A DNA stretch of 64,000 bases. It comes from DATGPD01 sp031423015 (lineage in GTDB: Bacteria; Planctomycetota; UBA1135; UBA2386). A program made the translations under genes and the position numbers. Of the stretch, positions 53,363 to 62,837 are shown piece by piece (the first letter of the stretch is position 1; every line of letters begins with the position of its first letter). Location of the stretch: NCBI GenBank assembly GCA_031423015.1, contig JANPER010000046.1, positions 23,997 to 87,996 of the forward strand. The letters run 5' to 3'. The notes under the pieces are model-generated. The model was not told the DNA's origin and ran no database searches. It worked only from the letters and a program-made list of their open reading frames with translations.

Positions 53363-54035
53363 TCAAGTAGAAGTCCAGGCGCTCGACGTTGGTGAGTGCG
53401 TTGCGCGCGGCCACTTCCTTCTCGGTCTTCGGCGGCGGCACGATGACTTTGTCGCCCTTCTTCCAGTTCACCGGGCACGCCACGCCGTTGCCGTCCGCGG
53501 TCTGCAACGCATCAACCACGCGCAAGATCTCGTCGACGCTGCGGCCGACGTTCAGCGGGTAATAGATGATCGCGCGGATCGTGGCCTTGGGGTCGATGAA
53601 GAACAGCGCGCGCACCGTCACCGTGGACGACTCGCCGGGGTGGATCATCCCGTACAGCTCGCTCACCTTCTTGTCGGTGTCGGCGATGAGCGGATACGGC
53701 AGGCGCGTGTCGAGGATCTTGGCCAGGTTCTCGACCCAGGCGAGGTGGCTGTGGATCGAGTCGATCGAGATGCCCACCAACTTGAAGTTGCGTGCCTCGA
53801 ACTCCTTGTTGCGCTTGGCCAATTCGGTCAGCTCGGTCGAGCACACCGGCGTGAAGTCCGCCGGATGCGAGAACAGCAGCGTCCACTTGTCGCCTTGCCA
53901 TTCGCGAAAGCGGACCTCGCCGTGCGTGGTGATCGCGGTGAAGTCGGGCGCCTTGTCGCCGATGCGCGGCATGGAACGGATCGCGGGAGTCGAAGCGCTG
54001 GCGGGCGCGGTCGACGTGGTGACGGGAGTGCACAT
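53346..54035 (-). CDS. 1-Cys peroxiredoxin (Prx6 family)
   Basis: A 229-residue peroxidase. The active-site motif FSHPADFTPVCSTEL holds the peroxidatic Cys; the C-terminal part (GVACPVNWKKGDKVIVPPP) is the extended Prx6 domain. The chain starts with ~20 extra residues rich in Ala/Ser/Thr before IRSMPRIGDKAPDF. It reduces peroxides in the cytoplasm. A ribosome-binding site (AAAGGA) lies before the ATG at 54035. Its neighbour, the persulfide-dioxygenase-like gene, also relates to oxidative or sulfur stress. Confidence 0.92.
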   Translation of the reverse strand: MCTPVTTSTAPASASTPAIRSMPRIGDKAPDFTAITTHGEVRFREWQGDKWTLLFSHPADFTPVCSTELTELAKRNKEFEARNFKLVGISIDSIHSHLAWVENLAKILDTRLPYPLIADTDKKVSELYGMIHPGESSTVTVRALFFIDPKATIRAIIYYPLNVGRSVDEILRVVDALQTADGNGVACPVNWKKGDKVIVPPPKTEKEVAARNALTNVERLDFYLIKKSL

Positions 54036-54239
54036 GTTGGGTCCTTTGGTGCTTGGTCCGCGGAAAGGGTCGCCGCGCGCGTGAACCGCGCGCGGCTTCA
54101 GCGAGCGTCGCATGCTAGCGAACGCGCCGCCCTGGGCGAGCGAGGGATCCCCCACAACGCCGACACCCCCCTTGCAAACACTCACACACAAGCGCCGGCC
54201 AGTCGGTCGCCGCACCCGATTGGCAGCTAGGATCTCGCG

Positions 54240-56596
54240 TTGTGCGATACGCCTGCTCCCCTGCTGGCGGCTCTGACCTGCGCGATATCAGCCGGCCGGG
54301 TCACCGCCCGGGAGCAGCGCATCCGCGAGATCGCGCCGCGGTTGCTTGCGACGGCGACCAGCACGCCGAACTGGTTTCTCCTCGGCTTCGAGTTGGTGGA
54401 GGCCGAGCTGGACTTCGATGTGCGCGCCGCGCTCACGACGGCGCAGCGCCTGATAGCCGGCGCGGCCGACGACGCAACGCCTGGGGCAATGCACGCAGCC
54501 ACTGCACTGGCGGCCCTGAGCATGGCGCGCCTCGAAGGCTTGTCTGCAGCCGCGGACCTCGTGCGACGCTCGACCACGCCGCCGCCCGCGGATACCGGCC
54601 CGGCGATGCGCACCCACTACCTGCTCGCCCGTTCTCGCACGGCCGCGATCGCCCAGGATTGGGCCAGCGAATTGACGCTTGCGATCGAAGCCCGCGCGGC
54701 GGCGAGCAGCAGTGGAGATGCGGTTCTCGCGGCGCGCGCCGCGCTGATCCTGCACGACGCCAGCCGCGGCGAAGACGCGGACACCGAGCGGACCACGCTC
54801 AACGAGGCGCGCGCCCGCGTCGAAGCTGCCAGGGTCACCTTCCTTGACGCCCGCCTCCTGTTCGCCGAGCACTTCTTCAACCGGCGCGCGGGTCACGCAC
54901 AGGAAGCCAACCGACTGATCGACGCGATGGAGAAGGCTGCTCTCGCGGCGGGGAATCGTCGGTTCGAAGGACTCGCCCAGGTCCGCCGCGGTCGGTTCGC
55001 GTACCACCGGTACGACCACGATGTGGCCGTGCGCGCGTTCCGTGCGGCGCGGACGCCGTTCCAACTCTTGGGCGATCGCATCGCGTTGGCCCATGCGATC
55101 GAGTTCGAGGCCGACGTCGAGGTACGCCGCGACCTCGTGCGCGCCGCGGAGTTGGTGCAAGAAAACCTGGCGCTGCTGGCCGGCCGCAGCCTTCCAGCGT
55201 GTGACACGGGGATTGCGAACACCCGGCTCAAACTGGCGGTCGAGCAGCGCGACTCCGACCTCGCCATGGAGATGGCGACCCAGATCGAGCGCAGCAACAC
55301 GCGAACCGACCTCGACGAACGACGCCATGACGAAGTGCGCGAGCGATTGGCGCGCGCGGAGGCCGAGCGCGTCGCCGCCGAAGCCGACCTTCGCGCGGAG
55401 CACGTTCGGGCTCGCGACCGCGCCCGCCTGACCTGGGTGCTCGGCTCGCTCGGCGTTGCCGTTGTCCTCGGTGCGTTCGCCCTCGTGACGCTGCGCAGCC
55501 GGCGCAAGCTGCTCGCGGTCAATGTGAACTCGCGCAAGGCGAGACTGATCCGGCTCGTTCCGAACTTGTCCAGGCGATCACCGCGGCCGGGCAACAGGCG
55601 GCGCGCTTGTGCGTGCAGTTGCAGGCGTACCACACCGCCGCGCCGACCAACCCCGAGCCGATCGATGTCGACGCGCTCGTGCGCAGCCTGCTGCCCGTGC
55701 TGCGCGCTGCGGTCAGCCCATTGGTAGACGTGCGCGCGCAGTCGGGCACCGAATCACGGATGGCCCGGATCGATCGGGCCGAGTTCGAGCAAGTCGTGCT
55801 CAACTTGGTGGTGAACGCGCGTGACGCCGGCGCCAAGTCGGTCAGCGTGATCACTTCAACCGTCCGCTTGCTCGACGCCGAGATCGCTACCAGCGAGATC
55901 GTCGGCGACGTGACAGCCGGCGACTACACGGTGCTCGAAGTCGCAGACGACGGCCAGGGGATGAGTCCCCAACTGGCCAGCCGAATCTTCGACCCGTTCT
56001 TCACCACCCGCTTCCCCGGCCGCGGTCTGGGCCTCGCCGTAGTACTTGGAGCCGTGCGGCGCCGTCACGGCGGGATCGCGGTGGAGAGCGAGGTTGGCGT
56101 CGGGTCGCGCTTCAAGATCTACTTGCCCACGGTGAGCGCCGACTGTGCGCGTCAGCCCGTACCAAACCCCGAGCCGCCGTCGGCCGCAGAGACACGCGGC
56201 ACAGTGATGGTGGTCGACGACGATCCCAGCGTCCGCAGGTTGCTCGCCACCACGCTGCGCGAGGCGGGCCACAACGTGCTCGATGTCGGCAGCGGCAAAG
56301 CAGCGATCGAAGCCCTGGCGTCGCTGCCGACCGAGCCAACCCCGCTGCTCCTTCTGGATGTCACGATGCCCGAGATGGACGGCACCGAAGTCATGGCGCG
56401 GGTACGCGCCACGCATCCGCAAGTGCCGATCGTGTTGATGAGCGGTCACACCAGCAGCTACGTCGAGGAGGTCGCGCAGACAGCGCGCCCCGATGGCTTG
56501 CTCCTGAAGCCGTTCGACCTGAACCAGATGCGCGAAGTCATCGCCACCACGATGGCCGCCGCGGCCAGCCGCCAGAATCGCCGCAATGTGGGCTGA
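54240..56596 (+). pseudogene. Hybrid sensor histidine kinase/response regulator, frameshifted, without visible phospho-acceptor helix
   Basis: The first frame (TTG start at 54240) encodes ~395 residues of helical TPR-like repeats and a membrane helix (LTWVLGSLGVAVVLGAFALV near 400). After LLAVNV near 55525 this frame becomes meaningless, and the sense continues one frame over: ELAQGETDPARSELVQAI, then an HATPase domain (LNLVVNARDAGA; VADDGQGMSPQLASRIFDPF; GRGLGLAVVLGAVRRRHGG) and a receiver domain (VMVVDDDPSVRRLL; LLLLDVTMPEMDGTEV; KPFD). One missing G (GTGGAA to GTGAA) would restore the frame. The helix that normally carries AHDFNN before this point is not seen in either frame, so the kinase seems to have lost its histidine. 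Annotators may call two genes (54240-55727 and 55607-56596). Confidence 0.8.
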
Positions 56597-56632
56597 CGCA
56601 GTTCTTCGCGCGTCAACACCGCAGACTAAGTC

Positions 56633-57925
56633 CTAAAACACCGGCGCCGTCTCACCCCGTTCGCACGCCAAGAGCCGCCGTTGCAAGAAGGCGCGCTCCG
56701 GCACCGAACACGCGCAACGCAGCGCCGCGGCGAACGCCTTCGCCGCCGCCGGCAGTTCGCCGCTCGCCCACAGCAGCTGCGCACGCGTCGCCGGCAACAG
56801 GTAGTAGCCCGTCAGACGATCGTCCAGCGCGTCCAACTCGACGAGCGCCGGCGCGACCCCATGCACCTTGGCCACCGCCACCGCGCGATTGAGTCGCACC
56901 ACCGGCGAGTCGGCAATCTGCACCAACTGATCGAAGCGACGCAGGATCGCGCACCAATCGGTGTCGGCGTACGACGGCGCTGCCGCGTGGCACGAGGCAA
57001 TGGCGGCCTCGACGTGATAGGAGGTCAACTCCGCACCATCGAGCGAACGCTCGAAGTGTGCGAAGCCAGCCGCGATCGCCGTGCGGTCCCAGCGCGCGCG
57101 ATCCTGTTGTGGCAGAGTCAGTGGCTCGCCGACCGCGTCGATGCGCGCCGGTAGGCGTGCCGCCTGGAAGTGCAGCAGCGACGCCAACGCGTGCACCTTG
57201 GGCATGGCCGTCGACGGCATCGACAGCAGCAGGGCAACGAGCCGCATCGCCTCGCGCACCAGGTCTTCGCGCACCATGTTCTCGCCCTTGGCTGCCGAGT
57301 AGCCCGCGTTGAACAGCAGGTAGAGCACGTCGAGCACCGAGTCGAGGCGCGCCGGCAGCTCGTGCGCCGGCGGCACGGAGAACGCGACCACTTCCCGCTG
57401 CAGGCGAGCCTTGGCGCGCGTCAGGCCCTGCGCCACGGTGGCCTCCTTGGCGAGCAGCGCGCGCGCAATCTCGTCGACGCCGAAGCCGCAGAGGGTCTTC
57501 AGAGTGAGTGCCACGCGCGCCGAGGCGGCGAGGCTCGGGTGGCAACACATGAACATCATCGACAACGTGTCGTCGGCGACTTCGGCGGGCAGTTCCTCGC
57601 CGATGTGAGCGCGCCCCGCGGCGTCGGCCCAACTGTCTAGCTGGGCCTGTTTGCGCTCGGTCATCTTCTTGTGGCGCAGCGCGTCGAGCGCCAGGTTGCG
57701 CGCCACCTGCACGAGCCACGCCTCGGGCTCACGCGGGATGCCCTCGAAGGGCCACGCGCGGAGCGCGCGCAGCAACGCTTCCTGCACGACATCCTCGACG
57801 AGATCGAGGTAGTCGCTGCCGAACACGCGCGTGAGCCCAGCCACCATGCGGCCGTACTGATGGCGGAACAGATGGTCCACCAGGGTTCCCGCACGCGCCG
57901 GGTCACGTGCGCACGGCTCACTCAC
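56633..57925 (-). CDS. ECF sigma factor of the DGPF-associated (ECF42-like) type
   Basis: A 430-residue sigma factor. Region 2 (LVEDVVQEALLRALRAWPF) and region 4 (LKTLCGFGVDEIARALLAKE) occupy the first ~190 residues. A long C-terminal helical/TPR-like domain follows (AYSAAKGENMV-type segment, then SSLHVEAAIASCHAAAP-like helices), as in ECF42 sigma factors, which carry their own regulatory extension. The GTG start at 57925 overlaps the stop of the upstream DGPF gene (GTGA). Sigma factors of this group are almost always paired with a DGPF/YCII protein, as here. Confidence 0.9.
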   Translation of the reverse strand: MSEPCARDPARAGTLVDHLFRHQYGRMVAGLTRVFGSDYLDLVEDVVQEALLRALRAWPFEGIPREPEAWLVQVARNLALDALRHKKMTERKQAQLDSWADAAGRAHIGEELPAEVADDTLSMMFMCCHPSLAASARVALTLKTLCGFGVDEIARALLAKEATVAQGLTRAKARLQREVVAFSVPPAHELPARLDSVLDVLYLLFNAGYSAAKGENMVREDLVREAMRLVALLLSMPSTAMPKVHALASLLHFQAARLPARIDAVGEPLTLPQQDRARWDRTAIAAGFAHFERSLDGAELTSYHVEAAIASCHAAAPSYADTDWCAILRRFDQLVQIADSPVVRLNRAVAVAKVHGVAPALVELDALDDRLTGYYLLPATRAQLLWASGELPAAAKAFAAALRCACSVPERAFLQRRLLACERGETAPVF

Positions 57926-58296
57926 TCGGCCGGCGGCTCCTGTCCCATCCAATCGACTTCGCGAATCTCGATCGAGCCACCGACGAAACTGAGGTTGGGT
58001 TGATCGCGACACATCTCGACCGCGTGTTCGTAGCTGTCCGCCGTGATGAAGTACACCCCGCCGACGATCTCTTTGGTCTCGCCGAACGGGCCGTCCTTCA
58101 CCGCGATCCGCCCGCTCTTGTTGGCGAGCACGCGGCCCCCCTCATCGACGAGCTTCTTGCCGTCGCGGATGCGACCTTGGGCAGCCATCTTGGCGCCCCA
58201 GGCTTCGTACTTCTGCAGCAGGCCCTGGATCTGCTCCGGGCTGATGGTGGCGTAGGCAGAGGGATCGGAACGCAGGACGAGCATGTAGTGGGTCAT
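57922..58296 (-). CDS. YCII/DGPF-domain protein
   Basis: A 124-residue Dabb-like small protein beginning MTHYMLVLRSDPSAYATISP, with the family motif KDGPFGETKEIVGG near 74 and a C-terminal VDWMGQEPPAE. DGPF proteins are encoded upstream of ECF42-type sigma factors and are often their main targets; their biochemical function is unknown. The ATG at 58296 is used (a start at 58311 adds only MARPH). Translation is probably coupled to the sigma factor. Confidence 0.9.
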   Translation of the reverse strand: MTHYMLVLRSDPSAYATISPEQIQGLLQKYEAWGAKMAAQGRIRDGKKLVDEGGRVLANKSGRIAVKDGPFGETKEIVGGVYFITADSYEHAVEMCRDQPNLSFVGGSIEIREVDWMGQEPPAE

Positions 58297-58654
58297 GTGT
58301 GGTCTCGCCAAGTGGACGAAGCAGGGCGAACGGTTTCGACAAGAGCCAAAAGAAAGAGGCGTGCTATCGGCTCACCGCGACCTCCGTGCGCGCGCCTAGC
58401 GTGTGGACCGGCGGCATCGTGACCCGGCTCGACTAGTGCGCCAAGCTGCAGTGGGGGGCGACTAGGTCGCGCGCTGCAGCGCATTGCGAGTGACGCGCGG
58501 TGCGGCCAAGTCGCGCTTGACCGCAACGGATTCCACAAAGTGGGGGACGTTGCCACGCTTCGCGGGGGCCTCTGAGCGGGAGTTGTCAAAAAACTTGTCA
58601 AGTCCGGTGATTCCCAGATCTCGCCGAAGTTGCCACCACGTAGCGCGACACTCG
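58297..58654. other. Divergent intergenic region between the DGPF operon and the FG-GAP gene
   Basis: About 360 bases with no convincing gene. TTGTCAA occurs twice, at 58583-58589 and 58595-58601, twelve bases apart, just before the giant secreted-protein gene. The TTGTCA could serve as a -35 element or a regulator site, but no matching -10 was identified. Confidence 0.4.
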
Positions 58655-61600
58655 ATGCGACCGACTCTTCCTGCCCTTCTCTCTGTCGTCACCCTCGCGG
58701 TGGCGGTTCACGCTCAGGTTGCTTGGGTCCATCGCTCGTCAGACCGCGGCGAGTTGCCAATTCCGGGCGGCAGCAACAACCAGAGTTCCTGTGTCGTCGC
58801 CGACTTCGACGGCGATGGGCGCCAGGACTTCGTGGTGGCGAGCCGCTACGCCGGCGGCAAGGTCGAGCTGTGGCGCTTCAACGGCACGAGCTGGCGCAAG
58901 GATCTCATCGACCCGAGCGACGTGACCCCCGAAGCCGGCGGCGCGACCCACGACATCGACGGCGACGGCGACCTCGACCTCGTCTTGGGCCAGGACTGGG
59001 GCGGCACTGAGATCTACTGGTGGGAGAACCCGCGCCCCAACTTCGGCGGCACCTGGACGCGGCGCGTGATCAAGTCCGGCGGCATGACCGACCACCACGA
59101 TCAAGCGTTCGGCGACTTCGATGGTGATGGGCAGGCGGAGTTAGTGAGCTGGGTGAACTTCACCGAGCTGGCGGTGTTCGAGATCCCGAGCAATCCGCGC
59201 AACGCCGGCACGTGGCAGTCGACCGTGATCTACCGGGCGCGTGGCCAGGCCGAAGGCGCCGCCGCGGCCGACATCGACGGCGACGGCAAGGTCGACATCG
59301 TCGCCGGTGGCCGCTGGTTCAAGCACCAAAGCGGCAGCACGTACGCCGAGAACGTGATCGACGCCTCGTTGCAGCTCGGCCGCGTCGCAGTCGCCCAGAT
59401 CATTCCAGGTGGGTGGCCCGAGGTGGTGTTGTTGCCGGGGCACTCGAGCGGCGAGGGTTTCTTCTACATGTGGATCGGCGCCGCCTGGACGCGCAACTCG
59501 CTCGGCTTCTTCTCGTTTGGCCACACACTGGCGGTCGCCGACATCGACGGCGACAGCAAGCAAGATGTGCTCTCCGGTGAGATGGTGCTGGGCGGCCGCG
59601 GTTGTCGACTGCGCGTGCACTACGGCAACGGCAGCGGCAACTTCAGCGAACAGTTGCTGTCCACGGGCAACGACATCCACGAGGGCCGGCTCGCCGACGT
59701 CGACGGCGACGGCGACTTCGACATCGTGCACAAGCCGATGGACGACCGCGTGCCGCGCATCGAGCTGTGGATGAACCCGCGCCAAGGCGGTGGGCAAACC
59801 TGGCAGCGACACTTGGTCGACGGCGCGCTGCCGAACACCGCGGTGTGGATCGTGGCCGGCGACCTCAATGGTGACGGCCTGCCCGACCTGGCGGGCGGCG
59901 ACGCGTGGTATCGCAATCCCGGCACGCTGGGCGAAACCTGGACGCGCGCCGTGGTCGGCTCACCGCTCAACAACGTGAGCGCCATCTACGACTTCGACGG
60001 CGACGGCGATCTCGATCTGTTCGGCACGCAGGGCAGCGGCGCCAACACCAACCCGCGCATGGCGTGGGCGGAGAACATCGGCGGCGGCAACTTCACGGTT
60101 CGCGCCAACATCGCCCAGGGTGTCGGTGACTTCCTGCAAGGCGTGGCGGTCGCGCGCTTTGGCGGCGCGTCGGCCCCCTTGCAGATCGCGCTGTCCTTCC
60201 ACTTCGGCGGCAATGGCGTGCAGATGCTCACCCTGCCGCAGGATCCGCGCGGCCAGACGTGGACCTGGCAGGCGATCAGTCCCACCGACTTGAAGGAAGA
60301 CCTCGACGCTGGCGACATCGACGGCGACGGTGACCTCGACTTGTTGCTGGGGACACACTGGCTCGAGAACCCGGCGTGGCAGACCCACGTGCTCGGCTCG
60401 GTCGCCGACTTGACTTCGGTGGGCACGCCCGAACCCGACCGCAACGAGCTGGCCGACATCGATCGCGACGGTGATCTCGACGCCATCGTTGGCCTGGAGA
60501 ACGGTCGCGAGATCTTGTGGTTCGAGAACCCAAGGCCAGCGCAGAGCGCCACCACGCTTTGGCCGCGCCACATCATCGCGGTCGTCGAAGGCCAAGGCTT
60601 CAGCCTCGACGTCGCCGACCTCGACCGCGACGGCGACATGGACGTGGTCGTGGGCGAACATCGCGGCACGACTGACAACCGCGTGCTGATCCTCGCGAAC
60701 AACGGCACGTTCACCAATTGGCCGCAACGCGTGATCGACACGATGCCGGCGTCGCAGGGCGACCACCACGACGGCACGCAGGTGATGGACCTCGACCGCG
60801 ATGGCGACCTCGACATCTTCTCCACCGGCTGGCTGGTGCCGAAGATCTGGGTGTACGAAGGCTCGGGCGGCGGCGGCGGAGGGGGGGCGGTCGGCCCGAT
60901 CGACGTAGAGCCCGCTGGCGGCACGTTCCTGATCGAGCGCCGCGTCAGCCTCAGCGTGCCTTCGCACCCGACGGCCAACATCCGCTACACGCTGGATGGC
61001 AGCGAGCCGAACCCGAACTCGCCGCTGTACACGACGCCGCTCACCGTGCTCAACACCAGCACGCTGCGCGCCAAGGCGTTCGCTGCCGCGCTGCAACCGA
61101 GCGTCACCGCGACCGCCGAGTTCGCGCGCTTGGGACCGCACGTCGGGCACTGGCGCTTCGACGACGGCCGCGGGGGCGTGGCGCACAACGGAGCCGGCGG
61201 TCGGGACGGTCAGTTGGTCGGCGCCAGGTGGGCAATCGGTGTGGTGGGCACGGCGTTGCAGTTCAACGGCCAGAGCGACCGCGTGGAGATCGGCAACCTC
61301 GACGTCAGCGGCAACGCCGTCACGATCGCGGCCTGGATCTACGCCGACCGCTTCGATCATTTGCCGCTGCAAGACTCGCGTTTCGTGTCGAAGACCCGCA
61401 GCACGTACGATCAGGATCACTTCTGGATGCTGAGTTCGTTTGCCGACACCCAGCCCCGGCTGCGCTTCCGTCTGCGCACCAACGGCTACACCACGACGCT
61501 CATCGCCAGTTCCGCCACGCTGCCGACCCAGGCGTGGGTGCACGTGGCCGCCACCTACGACGGTTCGATGATGCGCGTGTGGCAGAACGGACAGGAAGTC

Positions 61601-62176
61601 GGCGCCGTGGCGAAGTCTGGTCCGCTCGACACCGACCCGAACGTGACCGCGTGGATCGGTGACAACCCGACGCAGGCGGGTAGCCGCCCGTTCGCCGGTC
61701 GCATCGACGACGTTCGCCTGTTGACGCGCGCCCTCACGGCCAACGAGCTGCGCGCACTCGCTAGCGATCGTGCTCTGCCGGGAGTGATCACCTACGGCAT
61801 CGCGCAGCGTGCGTGCGCTGGTGACATTCGCATCGAGCCGGTAGGCGGCACTGCGACGGCTGCCGCCCGACGAAGCTTTGGCATCGGCTGTGTGGGTGCA
61901 CCCTCGCAGACGGCGGGTGTGTTGGTCATCGGTGCCACGCCGCTCGCCACCCCGTGGCCCTTGGTTGGTGCCTTGCTCTGGATAGGTGTCGACGGCCGCA
62001 CCCTCGTGATCCCTGTCAGCAGCGACGCCAACGGTCAGACACGTCTGGCCTTCTCGATCGCGGGCCTCGGCGCCTTGGGGCCGCTGGCGACGCAGTTCCT
62101 GTGGCTCAACACCCCAAGCTGCGGCATCAACGGCCAGCTCAGTTCGAGCGACGCGGTGTATTTGTTCGCGCCGTAG
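58655..62176 (+). CDS. Giant secreted FG-GAP/VCBS-repeat protein with chitobiase-like and LamG domains
   Basis: A 1173-residue exported protein. After the signal peptide (MRPTLPALLSVVTLAVAVHAQ), about twelve DxDxDGxxD loops are spread over residues ~40-720 (DFDGDGRQDFVV, DIDGDGDLDLVLG, DLDRDGDMDVVVG and others), i.e. calcium-binding FG-GAP propeller repeats. A Gly-rich linker (~740) leads to a chitobiase/hexosaminidase C-terminal-like domain (IRYTLDGSEPNPNSPLYTTP near 770), then a concanavalin-like LamG domain (~825-1040; GHWRFDDGRGGVAHN, FAGRIDDVRLLTRALTANEL). The C-terminal ~125 residues (FGIGCVGAPSQTAG) resemble the ends of the kelch and LVIVD proteins. Likely a surface adhesin or carbohydrate binder. 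Confidence 0.87.
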   Translation: MRPTLPALLSVVTLAVAVHAQVAWVHRSSDRGELPIPGGSNNQSSCVVADFDGDGRQDFVVASRYAGGKVELWRFNGTSWRKDLIDPSDVTPEAGGATHDIDGDGDLDLVLGQDWGGTEIYWWENPRPNFGGTWTRRVIKSGGMTDHHDQAFGDFDGDGQAELVSWVNFTELAVFEIPSNPRNAGTWQSTVIYRARGQAEGAAAADIDGDGKVDIVAGGRWFKHQSGSTYAENVIDASLQLGRVAVAQIIPGGWPEVVLLPGHSSGEGFFYMWIGAAWTRNSLGFFSFGHTLAVADIDGDSKQDVLSGEMVLGGRGCRLRVHYGNGSGNFSEQLLSTGNDIHEGRLADVDGDGDFDIVHKPMDDRVPRIELWMNPRQGGGQTWQRHLVDGALPNTAVWIVAGDLNGDGLPDLAGGDAWYRNPGTLGETWTRAVVGSPLNNVSAIYDFDGDGDLDLFGTQGSGANTNPRMAWAENIGGGNFTVRANIAQGVGDFLQGVAVARFGGASAPLQIALSFHFGGNGVQMLTLPQDPRGQTWTWQAISPTDLKEDLDAGDIDGDGDLDLLLGTHWLENPAWQTHVLGSVADLTSVGTPEPDRNELADIDRDGDLDAIVGLENGREILWFENPRPAQSATTLWPRHIIAVVEGQGFSLDVADLDRDGDMDVVVGEHRGTTDNRVLILANNGTFTNWPQRVIDTMPASQGDHHDGTQVMDLDRDGDLDIFSTGWLVPKIWVYEGSGGGGGGGAVGPIDVEPAGGTFLIERRVSLSVPSHPTANIRYTLDGSEPNPNSPLYTTPLTVLNTSTLRAKAFAAALQPSVTATAEFARLGPHVGHWRFDDGRGGVAHNGAGGRDGQLVGARWAIGVVGTALQFNGQSDRVEIGNLDVSGNAVTIAAWIYADRFDHLPLQDSRFVSKTRSTYDQDHFWMLSSFADTQPRLRFRLRTNGYTTTLIASSATLPTQAWVHVAATYDGSMMRVWQNGQEVGAVAKSGPLDTDPNVTAWIGDNPTQAGSRPFAGRIDDVRLLTRALTANELRALASDRALPGVITYGIAQRACAGDIRIEPVGGTATAAARRSFGIGCVGAPSQTAGVLVIGATPLATPWPLVGALLWIGVDGRTLVIPVSSDANGQTRLAFSIAGLGALGPLATQFLWLNTPSCGINGQLSSSDAVYLFAP

Positions 62177-62204
62177 GGCCCGAGGGGCTGGCCGATGGGC
62201 TGGC

Positions 62205-62735
62205 CTAGGTCGCCGAGCCGAGAATGCCGCGGATCCAGCGTTCCCACAGCCGCGGGTTGAGCTTGCGCACGTGCTTGTCGGCGACCTTGACCCGGCGCAG
62301 CACGTCGTCGTGATCCATCACGCAGGCACCCTCGGGGATCGAGGTCCATACGGCGCCAAAGCTGAGATCGCGATCGACGAGCTTCTCGAGTTCTTTGCCG
62401 GTCTTGGCGCCCTCGAAGTCCTCGAGCAAGCGCAGGTCGACCAACGCTTGCCCGATCGGCAGCGGGCTGCGGAACGCGCTCAATCCGCACAGCCAGTCGG
62501 CGCTGACTACGAAGAACTCCGCTAGCTCGGCGATCTCGGCGGCCGACGGGATGGTCGTGCTGTCGGGATCCTCCCAACGCGACACCGCGGCCTGCGTGAC
62601 GCCGACGATGTCGGCGACCTCGCCTTGGGTCATCTGTTGCTCTTGCCGGATCTTCTGCAGCCGGCGCGCGCACTCGGCGACGCGACCTTGCAGGACTTCG
62701 GGCGAACGACGAGTGCGGCTAGCTTTCTTTGACAC
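62205..62735 (-). CDS. XRE-family helix-turn-helix regulator
   Basis: A 176-residue protein with an N-terminal Cro/C1-type HTH: LQKIRQEQQMTQGEVADIVG near 26, then VTQAAVSRWEDPDS, where QAAVSRWE is the recognition helix. LAEFFVVSADWLCG closes the domain. The C-terminal ~90 residues (EDFEGAKTGKELEKLVDR) have no recognised fold. The target is unknown; no adjacent toxin or phage gene is present. The 3' end is close to that of the FG-GAP gene (convergent, 28 bases). Confidence 0.86.
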   Translation of the reverse strand: MSKKASRTRRSPEVLQGRVAECARRLQKIRQEQQMTQGEVADIVGVTQAAVSRWEDPDSTTIPSAAEIAELAEFFVVSADWLCGLSAFRSPLPIGQALVDLRLLEDFEGAKTGKELEKLVDRDLSFGAVWTSIPEGACVMDHDDVLRRVKVADKHVRKLNPRLWERWIRGILGSAT

Positions 62736-62837
62736 GACAGCGTCCGAGAGAGTTGCGCAGGGGGGACGCTAGATCATGCCATTCTGACTACGGTATGTCG
62801 ACGGCGTCGAATCATTACCGGCGCGCGACCGACGCGC

